A stretch of DNA of 64,000 nucleotides from Gambelia wislizenii (taxonomy: Eukaryota; Chordata; Lepidosauria; Squamata; Crotaphytidae). Where the stretch lies: positions 66,849,501-66,913,500 of the forward strand of contig JAUMIR010000001.1 in NCBI GenBank assembly GCA_030847615.1, given 5' to 3'. How positions within the stretch are numbered: the stretch's first letter is position 1; every line of letters starts with the position of its first letter. This document shows positions 20,938 through 32,814 of this stretch, piece by piece. Under the pieces are notes generated by a model. That model was not told where the DNA came from. It was given only the letters and a program-made list of their open reading frames with translations, and did not search any database. The position numbers and the translations under genes were made by a program.

Positions 20938-21180
20938 CAGTTGTCCCTACGTATCCATGGATTTGGTATCCAGGGATTTAAGTATTCACGGCTTGAAAAT
21001 ATTCTTTAAAAAATAATAATCCAAAAAGCAAACCTTGATTTTGCCATCTTATATAAGGGACACCATTTTGCTATGCCATTGCATATAATGGGACGTGAGT
21101 ATTCACGAATTTTGGTATCCACAGGGGTGGTGGTGGTCCTGGAACCAAACCAAACCCCAGCAAATATAAAGAGACAACTG
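20938..21180 (+). mobile_element. Tigger-like MITE, TA target
   Basis: Begins cagttgtccctacgtatcc and ends agacaactg, flanked by TA at 20,936-20,937 and 21,181-21,182. The body is homologous to the copies at 5,166, 37,853 and 42,850. A short ggtggtggt expansion near 21,127 makes it slightly longer than its relatives. Confidence 0.75.
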
Positions 21181-21269
21181 TAGTGTAAAAACAAGTGAAG
21201 GACAACATCATCTCAAGTTTCAAGTAAGATTCTGAGAATGAAGCAGGACAGAGCTTGGAAAAAACAAAT

Positions 21270-21365
21270 ACTTTTTTGGACCTCAACTCCCAGAATCCCC
21301 CAACCAGCATGGCCACTGCTGACTGGAGGATTCTGTGGGTTGAGGTCTAAGAAGTAAATGTTCCA
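21270..21365. mobile_element. Small fold-back repeat (actccagaatccc type)
   Basis: The left half tggacctcaactcccagaat and the right half ggattctgtgggttgaggtc are inverse copies around ccagcatggccactgctgac. Similar short elements occur at 25,849-25,970, 26,095-26,185, 53,030-53,135 and 53,960-54,080. They are probably decayed MITEs of one class. Confidence 0.45.
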
Positions 21366-21732
21366 AACTCTGAGGCAGGGAAATAATAAAAAGCTTCAGC
21401 TGGATCCCCTGTAAGATCCAACCCAGTATCCCCTTTGGGGCCAGCCTAATTTGGTAAGTCCCATAAGAACACCAAAGCCAAAATGAAGCCCACAGCCAAC
21501 CATCAACAAACAACTGATGCAATATATTCCAAATGAAATTATTTGGTCCATTTCTTTCAATCAGCACATTAATTGTTGCTGTGCCTTTGTCCCTTCCTGG
21601 AGGGTCAGGCACTTTCTCACAACCATTCTCACGACAAGCACAGTTTGGAAGGCCAGACCAAGCCAGAGAGCAGTAAAATTACTGGGGTGATGGAGGATTT
21701 CCAAAGAAATTAAGGTGGTCGCTTATACATCT

Positions 21733-22085
21733 TGTTGTTGTTAAGTGCCGTCAAGTCAGCTTTGACATATGGTGAACCTATAAGTGACCTCCAAGTCACC
21801 CTATGATCAATAGCCGTGCTCAGGTCTTGCAGACTCAGGGATGTAGCTTCCTTGATTGAATCTATCCATTTGGAATGTGGCCTTCCTCTTTTCCTACTTT
21901 CTACTTTAACAAGCAGTATTGTCATTTCTAGTGTGTCACACATTCTCATGATATGTCCATGGTATGACAGTCTCTGTTTAGTCATCTTGGCTTCTAGGGA
22001 GAGTTCAGGTTTTATTTGCTCTAGGAGCCATTGATTGGTCTTTTTAGCAATTCACAGTATCTGTAGAACTCTTCTCCAACACCAC
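21733..22085 (-). pseudogene. BovB/RTE-type LINE, 3' end
   Basis: The minus-strand translation includes QRLSYHGHIMRM, SRKRGRPHSKWIDSIKEAT, LSLQDLSTAI and TWRSLI. These match the region C-terminal to the RT of BovB (RTE) LINEs, where YFGHxMRR and GRxRxRWxD are conserved. The fragment ends in a short aac-type tail (gttgttgtt on the plus strand at 21,733-21,741). The piece above 21,985 continues the homology with a frameshift. Other pieces of this family lie at 45,131-45,196 plus 46,084-46,190, and at 48,600-48,820. The SINE at 37,196-37,390 shares its 3' tail. Confidence 0.7.
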
Positions 22086-22323
22086 ATATATGTGATCTCC
22101 CCCAAAAAGAGGATGCTGATTTGTACAAAATGACATGTATAGTGTACATGTAAAGAAGCATAGTCAGAAAACAATTTTTAAAATTATAAACAGAATTACT
22201 ATGCATCTCACTCAAATGATCAAGACTGATCAAGTGATTTGTGTGCCTGCTGAGTCTGCTGATCAAGGGCAAAGTTGATAGTCTACTTCTAGATCTTTAA
22301 TACCCCTCTTTATGTGTTTTAAA

Positions 22324-22820
22324 ATCATAGAATCATAGAATCACAGAGTTAGAAGAGACCACAAGGGCCATACAGTCCAACCCTCTGCCATGCAGGAATA
22401 AATAATTAAAACATTCCTGACAGATGGCCATCAAGCCTCTGCTTAAAAACCTCCAAAAGGAGACTCCACCACACTCTGAGGCAGTGTATTCCACTGCTGA
22501 ATAGCAATTACTGTCAGAAAGTTCTTCTTAATGTTTAGATGGAATCTCTTTTCCTGTAGTTTGAGTCCATTGCTGTGTGTCTTAGTCTCTGGAGCACCAG
22601 AAAACAAGTTTGCTCCATCCCCAGTATGACATCCCTTCAAATATTTGAACATTTCTATCATGTCCCCTCTTAATCTTCTCTTCCCCAGATTAAACATACC
22701 CAGCTCCCTAAACTGCTCCTCATAGGGCATGGGTTCCAGACCTCTCACCATTTTGGTCGCTCTCCTCTGGACATGTTCCAGCTTGTCAACAGCATTCTGG
22801 AATTGTGGTGCCCAGTCTTT
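22324..22820 (-). pseudogene. CR1/L3 LINE, 3' end
   Basis: The minus-strand frame contains GLEPMPYEEQFRELGMF, RLRGDMIEMFKYLKG and LKLQEKRFHLNIKKNFL, the C-terminal part of CR1/L3 reverse transcriptases. The 3' terminus is the CR1-type tandem ttctatgattctatgat (atcatagaatcatagaatca on the plus strand at 22,324). It is 5' truncated. Four related copies occur in the window, two in each orientation. Confidence 0.85.
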
Positions 22821-22829
22821 AAATCAGAC

Positions 22830-25800
22830 TTGGACTGGATATCACTTCAAACAAATGACACCTGGCAACAAAGAACTGCCCTCTGGAAGATCTTCAGATA
22901 GAGGAATGAGATGTGGCCAGCCCAACAGGCCAAAACTGGAGTTGATCTGCAAGTATTAGTCCCCTAGTGGCTGGTGATGACCATGTTTCACTTTCCCTTT
23001 GAAGCAAATGGAAATCAGACATGCTTAAATTTGGATCCCAGACTCTTTTCTCAGGGGAGATTTATTTTGTACCTTGTGCCTTGCTCACATTGTCTACCAT
23101 AACATTTTCGATCTCTCTGTATGTTTTCTGTTTCACCTGAATGCAGATAATTTCAGTATCTATTTTTAAAAATCTAGTTGTTCTTCTGTTTCTTGTTTCA
23201 ATGATATCTTGTGACAGGCAGTCCCAAGGGTTAATTATGTATTGTGTATAAAGAGGGTTTCCTTTGATCAAAGCGCTTTCCAACTTACTGGATGCCTTTT
23301 CGTGCTTGGATTACCAAAAAAGGTAACTGGGAGCTCTTGGTTTACTTTTCTGTACCATTAATTGTGCTCCTTCATCACGTCCAACTCCATTCATCTCCTT
23401 TGTAATGCAAACAGTCCCAGCATTCCACTCTCACCTTACACAATAGGCTTTTCATGTCTTTAATAATTTTTGTCAACTGTCTCTGGAGCCTCCATAGTTC
23501 TAACATATTTTGTGTGAAACAAAGAAAGTTGCAACTAAGCACACTCCACCAAATGGGAATACAACACTGATTCAACAAAAAGCCATATAATGTTTTAAAG
23601 TTGCTTTCTATTCTGTTCCTATTTTCCATTCCCCTTGGCAGTTTGCTTATTTAGGTATCCACTGGGCCACCCATATTGACACAATAGTCTTAATTGTTTT
23701 TTTTTTCTTGGCGATTGTGACCCTGGCAATGCTGGCTGTTAAAGCGAGGAGGAAGGGAGGAAAAAGGATAAACACAGAAGAACACATCTGAGAATGGTTT
23801 AAAAGTGGCAATAACTATATTGATTACAGTCTTGGCAGAGATTGGTCTTATATGGGGAAAGGATCCAGTCATTGATCAATTCATGTTGATTACTGCCCAC
23901 CCAGCCTGACTGCTGGGACATCCTGACTGAAGCTGGGACACCCGGTGGGGGTGGGGGGTGGGATTCACTACATTATGAACCTATGTGTGGCTCCTGCCAA
24001 CCCCCAGGAGTGGAGCAGGCAACTTCACCCTCAAAGTGAACAAGATCCTAAGGAAATCTGATCCTGAAGACTTTTTATGAAATGTAACATACACACCCTT
24101 GGGAAGCAAGCAGTTCTACCTGCTCTGCTAGAAATAGAGCCTGTCCAATTTCCTCATGGATAAAAATTATGACACAAGGAAGACATGCATTAACAAGAAC
24201 TAAATCAAAATGGGAACTGCCATGGCTGAAGCAAGTTTCCCACACCCATTGGTACCTGCAAGTAAAATTTTCCCCATACCAAAGTTGATGGTACCTCTTG
24301 AAATATAGCATGAAGTGTAGGTGGGTGGGGAAGACCTCTGAAGAGCAAAGTTTGGTGAGCATGTAGTTTGGCCCTAAATGCTCCCAAGGAAGACCAGACA
24401 GAGAACTCCCATAGGAGATTCCACCTCCAATTCCTCCCCTTGGAAGCCAGAAACAAATACTGATTGGCTGATTGACACCACTTCTCAGTGTACCTTGGGA
24501 AGCACACAGCCAATTGGCTATACCAAATGGCCCTGGGATGGCACTGCACCTCACCTGCCTCCCTACCACACCCCACAGAATGCAAACTGAGGTTCAGAAG
24601 GACAAAAAGAGTACTTTCAAAGGATCCAATAACAAATTATGCCTCTAGAGTTAACAGTACAACTGCCATGCCATACTCTGTAACTCCTCAGTGTGCCCAA
24701 CCTAACAGCTCTGTCAATGAGTTAACTAATGGTAATGTTACTAATTAAACAATGTTAATTATTAGTGTCAATGGTCATGAATTTCCAAATTATTCATTCA
24801 GTTTTTCACTCACTCATTCACTCACTCATCCCATTTATAGGTCCCATTCTATCCCTCATCCCACCTATAGACGCTGACAGGTATACAAGTTATAATAAAG
24901 TAACAATCTTAAACCATTAACACCAGAATTAAACAACAGAACATTGTAACAGATTTGTAATATAATCATAGGAAATATGAGTACAGTATATATAGGAGCC
25001 AGAGCACTGCTATGTGAAAATTGCAATCCAAATTTATATCAACAGTTGAAACATGTCCAGTTAGCCAGTAAAAGATCCCTTAAGTGTAACAGCCAAGCCA
25101 TCCACACAAGGAAACTTACTATACCTGCATTTTTCCATTGCAGTTTTCCAGCCTAATCCAGCAATTGCATTATGCAAGTGACATAAACTCATACATGTTA
25201 ATTTGTATTGCTTCTCACTGTCCGGTGGGAGGGAGGGAGGGAGGGAGGGAAGGAACCCCCTTGGGGCTGCACTGGGGATCTTTGTGGGCCAAATGCGGTC
25301 CATGAGCCACAACGTGGGAAACTCTCTTGCATTGTCACTATGAAAGTGCAGAAAGAAAGTGTGGGCCAGGAGGGGAACAGGTAAAGCAATTTGAAAATGT
25401 CACTTTATAATTTAGGTAGGGGAGGGCAAATGTGATTGAATTGCCTGAATATTACTACTGCTATTGCTTTTCTTTGGCTGGATGCTCAGTCTAATTGTTT
25501 CATCCTGTTTTTCCCCCTTGCAAGCTTGCCATACATATTAATATTATGTAAGGCAAATAATGACAATGCCAGACCATCTGCTCCTAATCTTGATTTCCCC
25601 CTACCTCAGTGCTGCATCTCCACTTGCCAAACAGATTAGGAGCTTATTCCTGGAATTTCCAGTGACACTAAAACTATAACAGTGCATCACACACAGTATG
25701 TTTTGTTTGTACAGCAAGCAGGATTGGCAAATGGCTGGGATTATAGGTTGTCCTTCTCTTACCAGATCAGCCTGTTTGAATGTATCTTGCTATGGCAATG

Positions 25801-25840
25801 AGATATAGCTGAGCAAGAAACCAGCTGAGGGCATACTTTA
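22830..25840. other. No recognisable gene
   Basis: No exon or repeat that I can name apart from the (GGGA)n run. A minus-strand frame of 164 codons at 24,075-24,569 has no recognisable motif, and an overlapping frame of similar length is open as well, so I treat it as chance. A G-rich ggtgggggtggggggtggg patch lies near 23,943-23,961. Confidence 0.4.
25227..25254. repeat. (GGGA)n microsatellite
   Basis: About six GGGA units followed by a degenerate aggaa. Confidence 0.9.
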
Positions 25841-25848
25841 GGGATGGT

Positions 25849-25970
25849 CAAGTGTGGACCTTCAGATGTTACTGAACTACAATTCCCAAAAGCCCTTGCA
25901 AGCAAAGTCAATTGTGAGAAATGTTAGGAGCTGATGTTAAACAACATCTGGAGGGCCACATGATTCCTAC
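25849..25970. mobile_element. Small fold-back MITE
   Basis: Left gtgtggaccttcagatgtt and right aacaacatctggagggccac are near-perfect inverse copies. A ctacaattcccaaaagccc core lies between. Same class as 21,270-21,365. Confidence 0.5.
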
Positions 25971-26352
25971 TTATGGCACATATGAATTGCTGAGAGATGT
26001 TCTCAAAAAGTTCTCCTAATCCCTGTGTGTGTATGTGTTTAGGGAGAATCCTAAATCCTCACTGTGGGGTTGGCCCCAGAGCTTGGGAAAGTTACATATT
26101 GGACTACAATACCCAGAATCCATAGCCAGAATGGCCACTGGGTTTGTAATGCAAAAAGTTCTGGGAATTGTAGTCAAATGTAATTTTTTCTAGCTTCTCC
26201 ATTCCTTTCTTAAACAATTAAACTGCATTGTCCTAAATTCTTCTTTTCATCCAAATATTTTCTAGTATCTTCGAAAGCATGCACACAACTTTTGCCCTGG
26301 AAATCTTTGAGCATCCGGACCATAGGACTGATCTTGCTGTTAACACCTGGTA

Positions 26353-26834
26353 GTGGCACCACAATTCAAGAAGGATATTGACAAGATGGAGCGTTTCCAG
26401 AGAAGGGCGACCAAAATGGTGGGAGGTCTGGAAGCCATGCTCTATGAGGAGAGGCTTAGGGAGCTGGTATGTTTAGCCTGGAGAAGGCTAAGAAGTGACA
26501 TGATAGCCATGTTTAAATATTTGAAGGGATGTCATACTGAGGATGGAGCAAGCTTGTTTTCTGTTCCTCCAGGGACAAGGACATGGAGCAATGGGTTCAA
26601 ACTACAGGAAAAGAGATGCCACCTAAACATTAGGAAGAACTTCCTATCAGTAAGAGCTGTTTGGCAGTGGAATGCACTAGCTCGTAGTATGGTGGAGTCT
26701 CCTTCTTTGGAGGTTTTTAAACAGAGGCTGGATGGCCATCTGTCAGGAATGCTTTGATTGTATATTCCTGCATGGCAGGGGGCTGGACTGGATGGCCCTT
26801 GCAGTCTCTTCCAACTCTATGATTCTATGATACT
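26353..26834 (+). pseudogene. CR1/L3 LINE, 3' end with open RT C-terminus
   Basis: A frame of 134 codons encodes the RT C-terminus: ERFQRRATKMVGGLEA, YEERLRELV, RRLRSDMIAMFKYLKGCH, KLQEKRCHLNIRKNFLSVRA, then VFKQRLDGHLSGML and stop. The 3' UTR ends ctctatgattctatgat. The open frame and the intact end make this the least decayed CR1 piece here, but it is truncated at the 5' side and lacks the RT active site. Confidence 0.85.
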
Positions 26835-26984
26835 AAACAATATGATAATTTTCATCATTGTTCTATGAACTCTAGCCTGCCTCCCAATAACTGATATGGA
26901 GCAGTTTCATAGGGAGTTGCATGAAATAATGGCTGTTGCTAGGGCCAAACTAGGGCATGTTTCACACACTGTACAATTAGAACA

Positions 26985-27165
26985 CTTTGATACTACTTTA
27001 ATTGCCATGGCTGCAGAATCCTGGGATCTGTAGTTTGATGAGGCACTTGGTCTCATTAGGCAAGATTCTAAATGCAGTACATGAGTAAACTACAAATCCC
27101 AGAATTCCACAGCAGCTAAAGTAGTACCCATGTTCTATAACTGTGCAGTGTGGATCCATCCCTTG
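26985..27165. mobile_element. hAT-like fold-back MITE
   Basis: The left arm has tgatactactttaattgcc and cctgggatctgtagttt. The right arm has aaactacaaatcccagaatt and agctaaagtagtacc, followed by ctgtgcagtgtggatcc. Diverged relative of 2,503-2,695. Confidence 0.5.
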
Positions 27166-27169
27166 TTAT

Positions 27170-28300
27170 ATTGCTTTTAAAATGTAACTTTGTTAGTCCC
27201 TCATTAACCCCCCAATTTGTTATAGATACTGCATTACTTTTAACTTGTTACTTCCAAGCTCTGGATTGCATGTCATATGATGATTTTACGAAGAGTTTAG
27301 AAGTATATTTGTAGTAAATAACAATAACATGTTTAACATGTTGATTTACTTTTTTGTGTGTGTGTAACAAGGGTCTAGCAACATACTTTTAACAAGTAAG
27401 CAACCTGCAACACTGTAACGTGCAAATGATCTGTTAAATTTTTGCTTTAACAAATAACATTTACTTACTCCTTGAAACATTACAGTGGGGCATTTTATCA
27501 TTTATTTAAAATAAAAGGTTAAAAAAACTAAAGCATTATGAAATTCATTGCTTAAAAAGAAATAGCCATCAATTAGCAAAAGGATGCATAATGCAAATGA
27601 ATTGGTGGGTGGTCCGGTTTACTGTAACAAAGAAGAGTTTTAAAGGTAATTGTCCAAGCTCTAATTGTACCATCTATTATGATTCATAGAATTGCCTTCC
27701 CTCCCTCCCAAACCCCCCCCCATTTAAAAATAGCAGTGAAGGGCAAGGTACTACCTTCATAGCAATAGTGCTGATAAGCAGATGTAGTTGGCATCACAGT
27801 CTGCTGGTGGATGTGAAAGTGAAACAGGTGAAAGATGACACCACAGCTCATCCTTGCCAGGTTAGTATGTACTCTGTGTCAGGTCTGGCCAGCCCTTAGG
27901 ATACAGTAAAACGGATGCCTCAGGCAGCAGCTTTGAGGTATCAGGAAAGGCAGTACATTGAGAGTTATTCAGTTTGTTAATACTATATCTGTAGTCAGCA
28001 TTGTTGATGTCAGGCACAATGCCAGGCATTTGGGGGTAAAGCTAGGGTGTTTATTAGCTCCATCCTCCCCTCTTTGCTTCCTTTTGGATGATGCTTCATG
28101 ACAGAGCAGAGCAGCAGAGAAAAGACAGTGGCAGCTGCTATCTTTGGAGGGAGCTGGCAGGGAGAGGGTTGGGTCAGGTGGCCAGTCCCTGGGCCATGCA
28201 GCTGAGCAGCTCTGCAGCGGGTGTGCTTGCGGGTATCCAGCTCATTAATGGCAATTAGTGTTTGGGGGGGATTTGGGAAGGTAGGGTCTGTTATTGTTTT
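27170..28300. other. No recognisable gene
   Basis: AT-rich sequence with a C-run at 27,713-27,720. It becomes G-rich after about 28,100. I see no exon. Confidence 0.4.
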
Positions 28301-28429
28301 GTTTGTGTTAGGCCCAGCTACATCATTTCACACACCCTCACCAATTGGTGAGCTCCATTATTAGGTATTGGGGGGTTTCTGCAGCTGATCTAGGCCTCAT
28401 CATTGCTGAGTGGCTTCAGTTCTTGCTCC

Positions 28430-28800
28430 AGCATCTTGGACATGTGGGTAGGCCCCATTAGCCCTCATGCCCATTTTTATCAGTCCTGTTGGCCTGTGTA
28501 GGCCATTTAGGGGCTAGTAGGTCTTAGAGCAGCCCTCTTTATAACCCACAGACCTTTTGGCAGGCACAGGGCGCTAGGGCATAGCATTTGCTACACCCTT
28601 TGGAGGCTTGCCACTAAGGTGCAGCAACTGGTAGGCCCTTTGGAGGCTCAGTAGACTCTGCTAGGCTGTGGCAACTTGTTAGTCCTTTTGGAGGCCCACT
28701 AGGCCCTTTCATAACTCAGTAGGCCCCTTCTGCAGGCCTGGTAGTTTTTGCAGGCCACGTAGGCCCAGTTTGAGGGCAGTTTGGCCCTTTCACAAACCTA
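28430..28800. repeat. Cryptic degenerate repeat of aggccctttggaggc
   Basis: The motif ctttggaggc or close variants (cttttggaggc, cttttggcaggc, cttctgcaggc) recurs near 28,552, 28,599, 28,640, 28,685 and 28,725. The taggcc dinucleotide-like unit recurs between them. Spacing is about 40-46 bases. It lies just upstream of the DIRS coding relic and may be an old minisatellite or part of that element. Confidence 0.4.
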
Positions 28801-28899
28801 GTGCTCATCAGTCTGAGTGCACTGATTGAAGGTTAGTTAGACCATAGAAGGGCCCTAGCTTCTTGGTTGTTTGAGGTTTGGACTAGTAGCTAGTCCCAA

Positions 28900-30690
28900 T
28901 AATTGATAGTGGGTTCCAAAAATGGTGGTGGAGGGCCTAAGGGGAAAGGTCCAACTAAATGGCAACTAGCCAAGCAACCCATCTCCAGCATTGTGTGATT
29001 CCTGTGATGAGGAAGGGGAAAGGATGGGAGTGGATTGTCAGCTATCCTGGCCAGACTTGAAGTTCTCAGGAAGACCTGGATTCCCTCTAAGCAGTCTGCA
29101 GTCTCAGCTAAACAGGAAGCGAGATCTGAGGGTAAGGTAAGTCTTACTAAACATATTGACTCATTTAGATGCTTTGGAAAAGTGGAGCTGAAGTGATGAC
29201 AGTGCTTTGCCTAGGGAAGTAAAGGATGACGGTGGCCCGTGGCTGTGGTGGCCCATGTGGTGGCATTGAAGTGTCTGCACCAGTGTACCCTATTGCAGGA
29301 GCACCTTCTGACACTAATACCATCCATGTAGGTTCATATAATTAGCCTTTGGGGGGGAGGGGGTTTGGAGAACACCAGGTGGGCAAGCACCTGCAGATAT
29401 GGGCAAAGGGGGAGCGGATCCAACAGGAAGGAGGCTTCCCATGCAACCCAGTTTGAGTCTAGGGCAATCTCACATGGCTCCTTGGCTTTGTTATCCCCCA
29501 GGAACCTATCCTCCACAGTATTTTTATGGGGCTATAGGGAGTTTGCTACAGTCCAACAGTAGTGGGTATAGTACAGTCCATTATGGTGCTATTCCATATG
29601 GGGAACAGATGCTTCCCCTGGGGGACCATTTATTGCAATCCACTAGGGACAAGACCCTGTATGGTGAATATGTGGATGACTTCATTCACATAATAATTTA
29701 TCATGAATTGGAGAAGAAGGTAAAGAGGAGTTGGATGATAAGGAGAAGGAAAAACTGCATAGGCTTAGGGAAGACAGGGCTTAGAGCAATTGGCTGCCTG
29801 GGTTTTTAATCTACACAGGGTTTATTGTCAGGGCACAGCCATGGAGGGATTTTTCACTCCTCTAATATATAGATATAATTTATAGGACCTTTGTGGATTT
29901 TGCTGGTCCAGCCTGGTTACTTTACAACCAGGCTTTCTGTATGAGGTCTGCAATTAACCCCACCCTCAGGGGGGATCAGATGCAGCCACAGTTGTGGATG
30001 CAAATTATGATGTGTGCTTGACCAACCCAAGGTGAGAGGTTACACAGTAGTCATATTGTCCAAAAGGTGCTGGCTGGGGTTAGCAATAAGCAGCAGGCTG
30101 CTGTAGGCTAGCAGCAGAGTCTGCTATGTTGGGAATTTGGAGCTCAGGGTGCCTGTGCATGCTGGCTTTGCAAGTACTGCTGTGAGTGCTCCATTTGTGG
30201 GGGCGTGCATTCCTTTGGAATTCTGAGAGGAAAAGGGCACAGTGATCAGCAGTCAGGGAAGTGGGAAGCAGGGGTGCCCCTCCACCTTCTACAGGGACCC
30301 AGTCCTATTAAATTAGATCAGCTGGAGCTTCTTTTGCAGCTTTATCCTGACCAAGTTGCTGTCCATTGTCTGAGGGATGGTTCTTGGACCCCTTTTCAAG
30401 GAACCTTCCATCCTTTCCAAACCAAGAATTTCCATTTCATGTTGGGTTTAGAATATGTTGTTAGAGACAAGATCCATAGGGAAATGTCAGAAGGGAGAGT
30501 TATAGGTCCATTCACATCTTCCACCTGAACCCAATTTGAGAGTGTCACCCTGGGGGTTGTTCCCCAAAAGGCACCTGATGAATACAGGCTTATCCATCAT
30601 TTGTCTTATCCCAAGGGGAAGTCCATTAAAATGATGCCATTCCTGCAGCGCTCTGTTCTGTTCATTATACTGCTATCTTCAGCTATCTGA
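28900..30690 (+). pseudogene. DIRS retrotransposon relic (ORF1 and start of RT)
   Basis: Frames shift several times but the order is preserved. First comes LPLGDHLLQSTRDKTLYGEY (in the frame 29,399-29,809), then FVDFAGPAWLLYNQAF (about 29,890). Next is a zinc knuckle CW-EFGAQGACACWLCKYCCEC-SICGGVH (30,127-30,210), written here in pieces. Then SPIKLDQLELLLQLYP and VVRDKIHREMSEGRVIGPF lead, past a TGA at 30,526-30,528, into LGVVPQKAPDEYRLIHHLSY. The last block is the conserved N-terminal part of DIRS reverse transcriptases. The RT active site, tyrosine recombinase and termini are missing. The 5' limit is uncertain. Confidence 0.75.
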
Positions 30691-30976
30691 GGCTGTGTAA
30701 ATGTTACAGATAGAAGTGAATTTGGAATTCCTTTCACTTCCCAGCCAAAACAAGCCCATGCTCTCTACAGTTTGTTTCTCCAGGACTTCCACCTCATCTA
30801 GACAGCTGGAGTTTTAGACATTTCTCCTTGTTCCCTAGACACCTTTTGACTAAACTTTGCAGAAGGAACAATTCCAGCCATGGGTTCTCAGAGGAGAGAA
30901 CCTCTGTAGCACACAGACCCAGCATGGTTCTGAGGGACTCACTGTCATTAGATCAGAAGTTATCCTTGAAGCACTC

Positions 30977-31180
30977 TTCTCCTATGGCAGCTGATGGCTC
31001 CCATGCTGGTGGAGCAGTGAATTCAGGTTTTCACCCACCCTTTAAATGAGCCCTCCAATGCACTCAACCCCAAAATAGGTCTAGTACCTTGGAGAGCTCC
31101 CTCAAAACTACCCAAAAGCTGACATGGATTCACTGCTCCACCGGCATGGGAGCCATCAGCTGCCACTGCTCTTCTCTAAG
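30977..31180. repeat. Inverted repeat with ~50-bp arms
   Basis: The left arm (about 30,977-31,025) includes ggcagctgatggctcccatg and ctggtggagcagtgaat. The right arm (about 31,128-31,180) is its inverse (attcactgctccaccgg, catgggagccatcagctgcc). The spacer is about 100 bases. Probably a fold-back MITE adjoining the DIRS relic. Confidence 0.6.
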
Positions 31181-31978
31181 CAACTTGACAGAAGCATGGC
31201 TTCTTCCAGGTTCCCCTCCCCTTATTTTTCCCTTCCTTTCCCCAATATGTTGGTTGAATGAGGCCAGAAAGAGCCAGGTGCTTGCTGCACCAAGAGGCAA
31301 TTTGAGAACTGCGAGTATTTTGCCTGTTTACTTGAAAGCACAAAAATTGTCACTTGTGTAAGTAATTTGCTGCTAATTATGAGCTTACAGTCTGCAGATA
31401 GGAAAATCAGAGCCAATGTGCATTTTCAGAGGAAAAGGAAAATTACTCCAAGTACCATATAATTATGCACTTAGCTTTGCTTTGCTCCTGGATCCTTTCT
31501 TGTATCTTTCCTGTTATTGCTTTCATACCAAGGCATCTAGCATCACCTATATCTAGTATCACCTTCTAAAAAATAGGTGGGAAGTAATCAGAACTAGACC
31601 ATCACCCCCTTCTCTTGCTTCTCTGTGCTTTGTTGCTATGTATGAATGTTCACATGTATATCTCACTGAATTCTTTAGCATCCTATGGGTTATAAAATCT
31701 CTTTTGGGATCTGCTTGCCTCCGAAGGCCCCTTGCATTCAGAGAGAACTCAGACTCAGAATGTGTGGGAATTTTTCTTGTCACATCCATCGTGAAGCTTA
31801 GAATTCTTATTGATAGGGCCACCACAAAATTAGCTGAATTTTGCAGAAGACTTACCAAACATTTTGTTTGTGGGAAATGTACCTTCTTTAGAGGAGCCCC
31901 TAAAGGTAGCATCTGTTTATGGGAATAAGCTAGCAACCACTACTGGGGGTCCCATATAGCTCCCCTCTTCTCAGACAA

Positions 31979-32612
31979 AGGGGTGGTCTAGACAAGGCAA
32001 ATTCATGTGGATTGCTGTGTATTAATGCAAAATCACAGAAGCGTTCATTTGTTTCCAAGATTTTTTGGCAAGATCGCTGGTATGCAAAATTATCCATGTT
32101 TGAAGTTTACACACAGCCATGCCTGTGAATCAAGATGATGGTTGGGAGTTAATTACTCATGTTATTATTCTCCACAAGGTGCTACTGCTGCACAGGGTGT
32201 TTTTTTTTAAGTTTAAGTCTAAGGTGCACAGTGTGGTCTTCTGCTTGAAAGAGCTGTTTGGTCACTTCAGCACTGCAAAAATGTGCACGATCGATACCGC
32301 AAAACTCCAAAAAGGTGCTTCTGGCCACTTCGTTGCTGGCAAGCCCACCCACCCCTGTGCATGTCCAACCAATTATCTTTCCATTTCCAGAATGTGCTGC
32401 ACTGCGAACCAGTTGTCCAAATGGGCAGTAAAATGCACCTTTCTGTGTATTTTTAAAAAACTTTGGGGAAAGCTGCGAAGGCTTTTCTCATGCAGTTTTT
32501 GGAAGTTTTGCCCACCCATCCTTTAGAAAACTGTGAATCACCGTGGGCTCTCATTGGGACAAAAGTTATTCTCCTCAAATTCTATGAGGAATTTTTCCAC
32601 CATCTAGACAAT
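31979..32612. mobile_element. Putative hAT-like MITE
   Basis: The left end ggggtggtctagacaaggca and the right end ccaccatctagacaatccc are imperfect inverse copies. The termini resemble the ggggtcatttacacgg/ccgtgtaaaccacccc pair at 39,184-40,106. No coding capacity. Boundaries are approximate. Confidence 0.4.
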
Positions 32613-32783
32613 CCCAAAGTGAACATAGAGTGTGAGTATCTTCCTTGAAGGAAGAGGGAGTGACTTCAAAAGATGGGAAGGAAGCATGAGGCCTAAGTAC
32701 ATAGATGTAAGAAAATGCCAAGAGGAAAACACCAGAGACTATGGATCTGCCTATTGCCCACTCACACTGGTCACTTTTAAAGC

Positions 32784-32801
32784 ATATATATATATATATA
32801 T
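32784..32801. repeat. (AT)n microsatellite
   Basis: Nine AT units. Confidence 0.9.
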
Positions 32802-32814
32802 GGGTGCTTTAAAA

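Noticed and set aside
24075..24585. Overlapping minus-strand frames of 164 and 126 codons
   Set aside because: Two phases are open at once over the same bases, no domain or motif is recognisable, and no splice-like boundaries support an exon.
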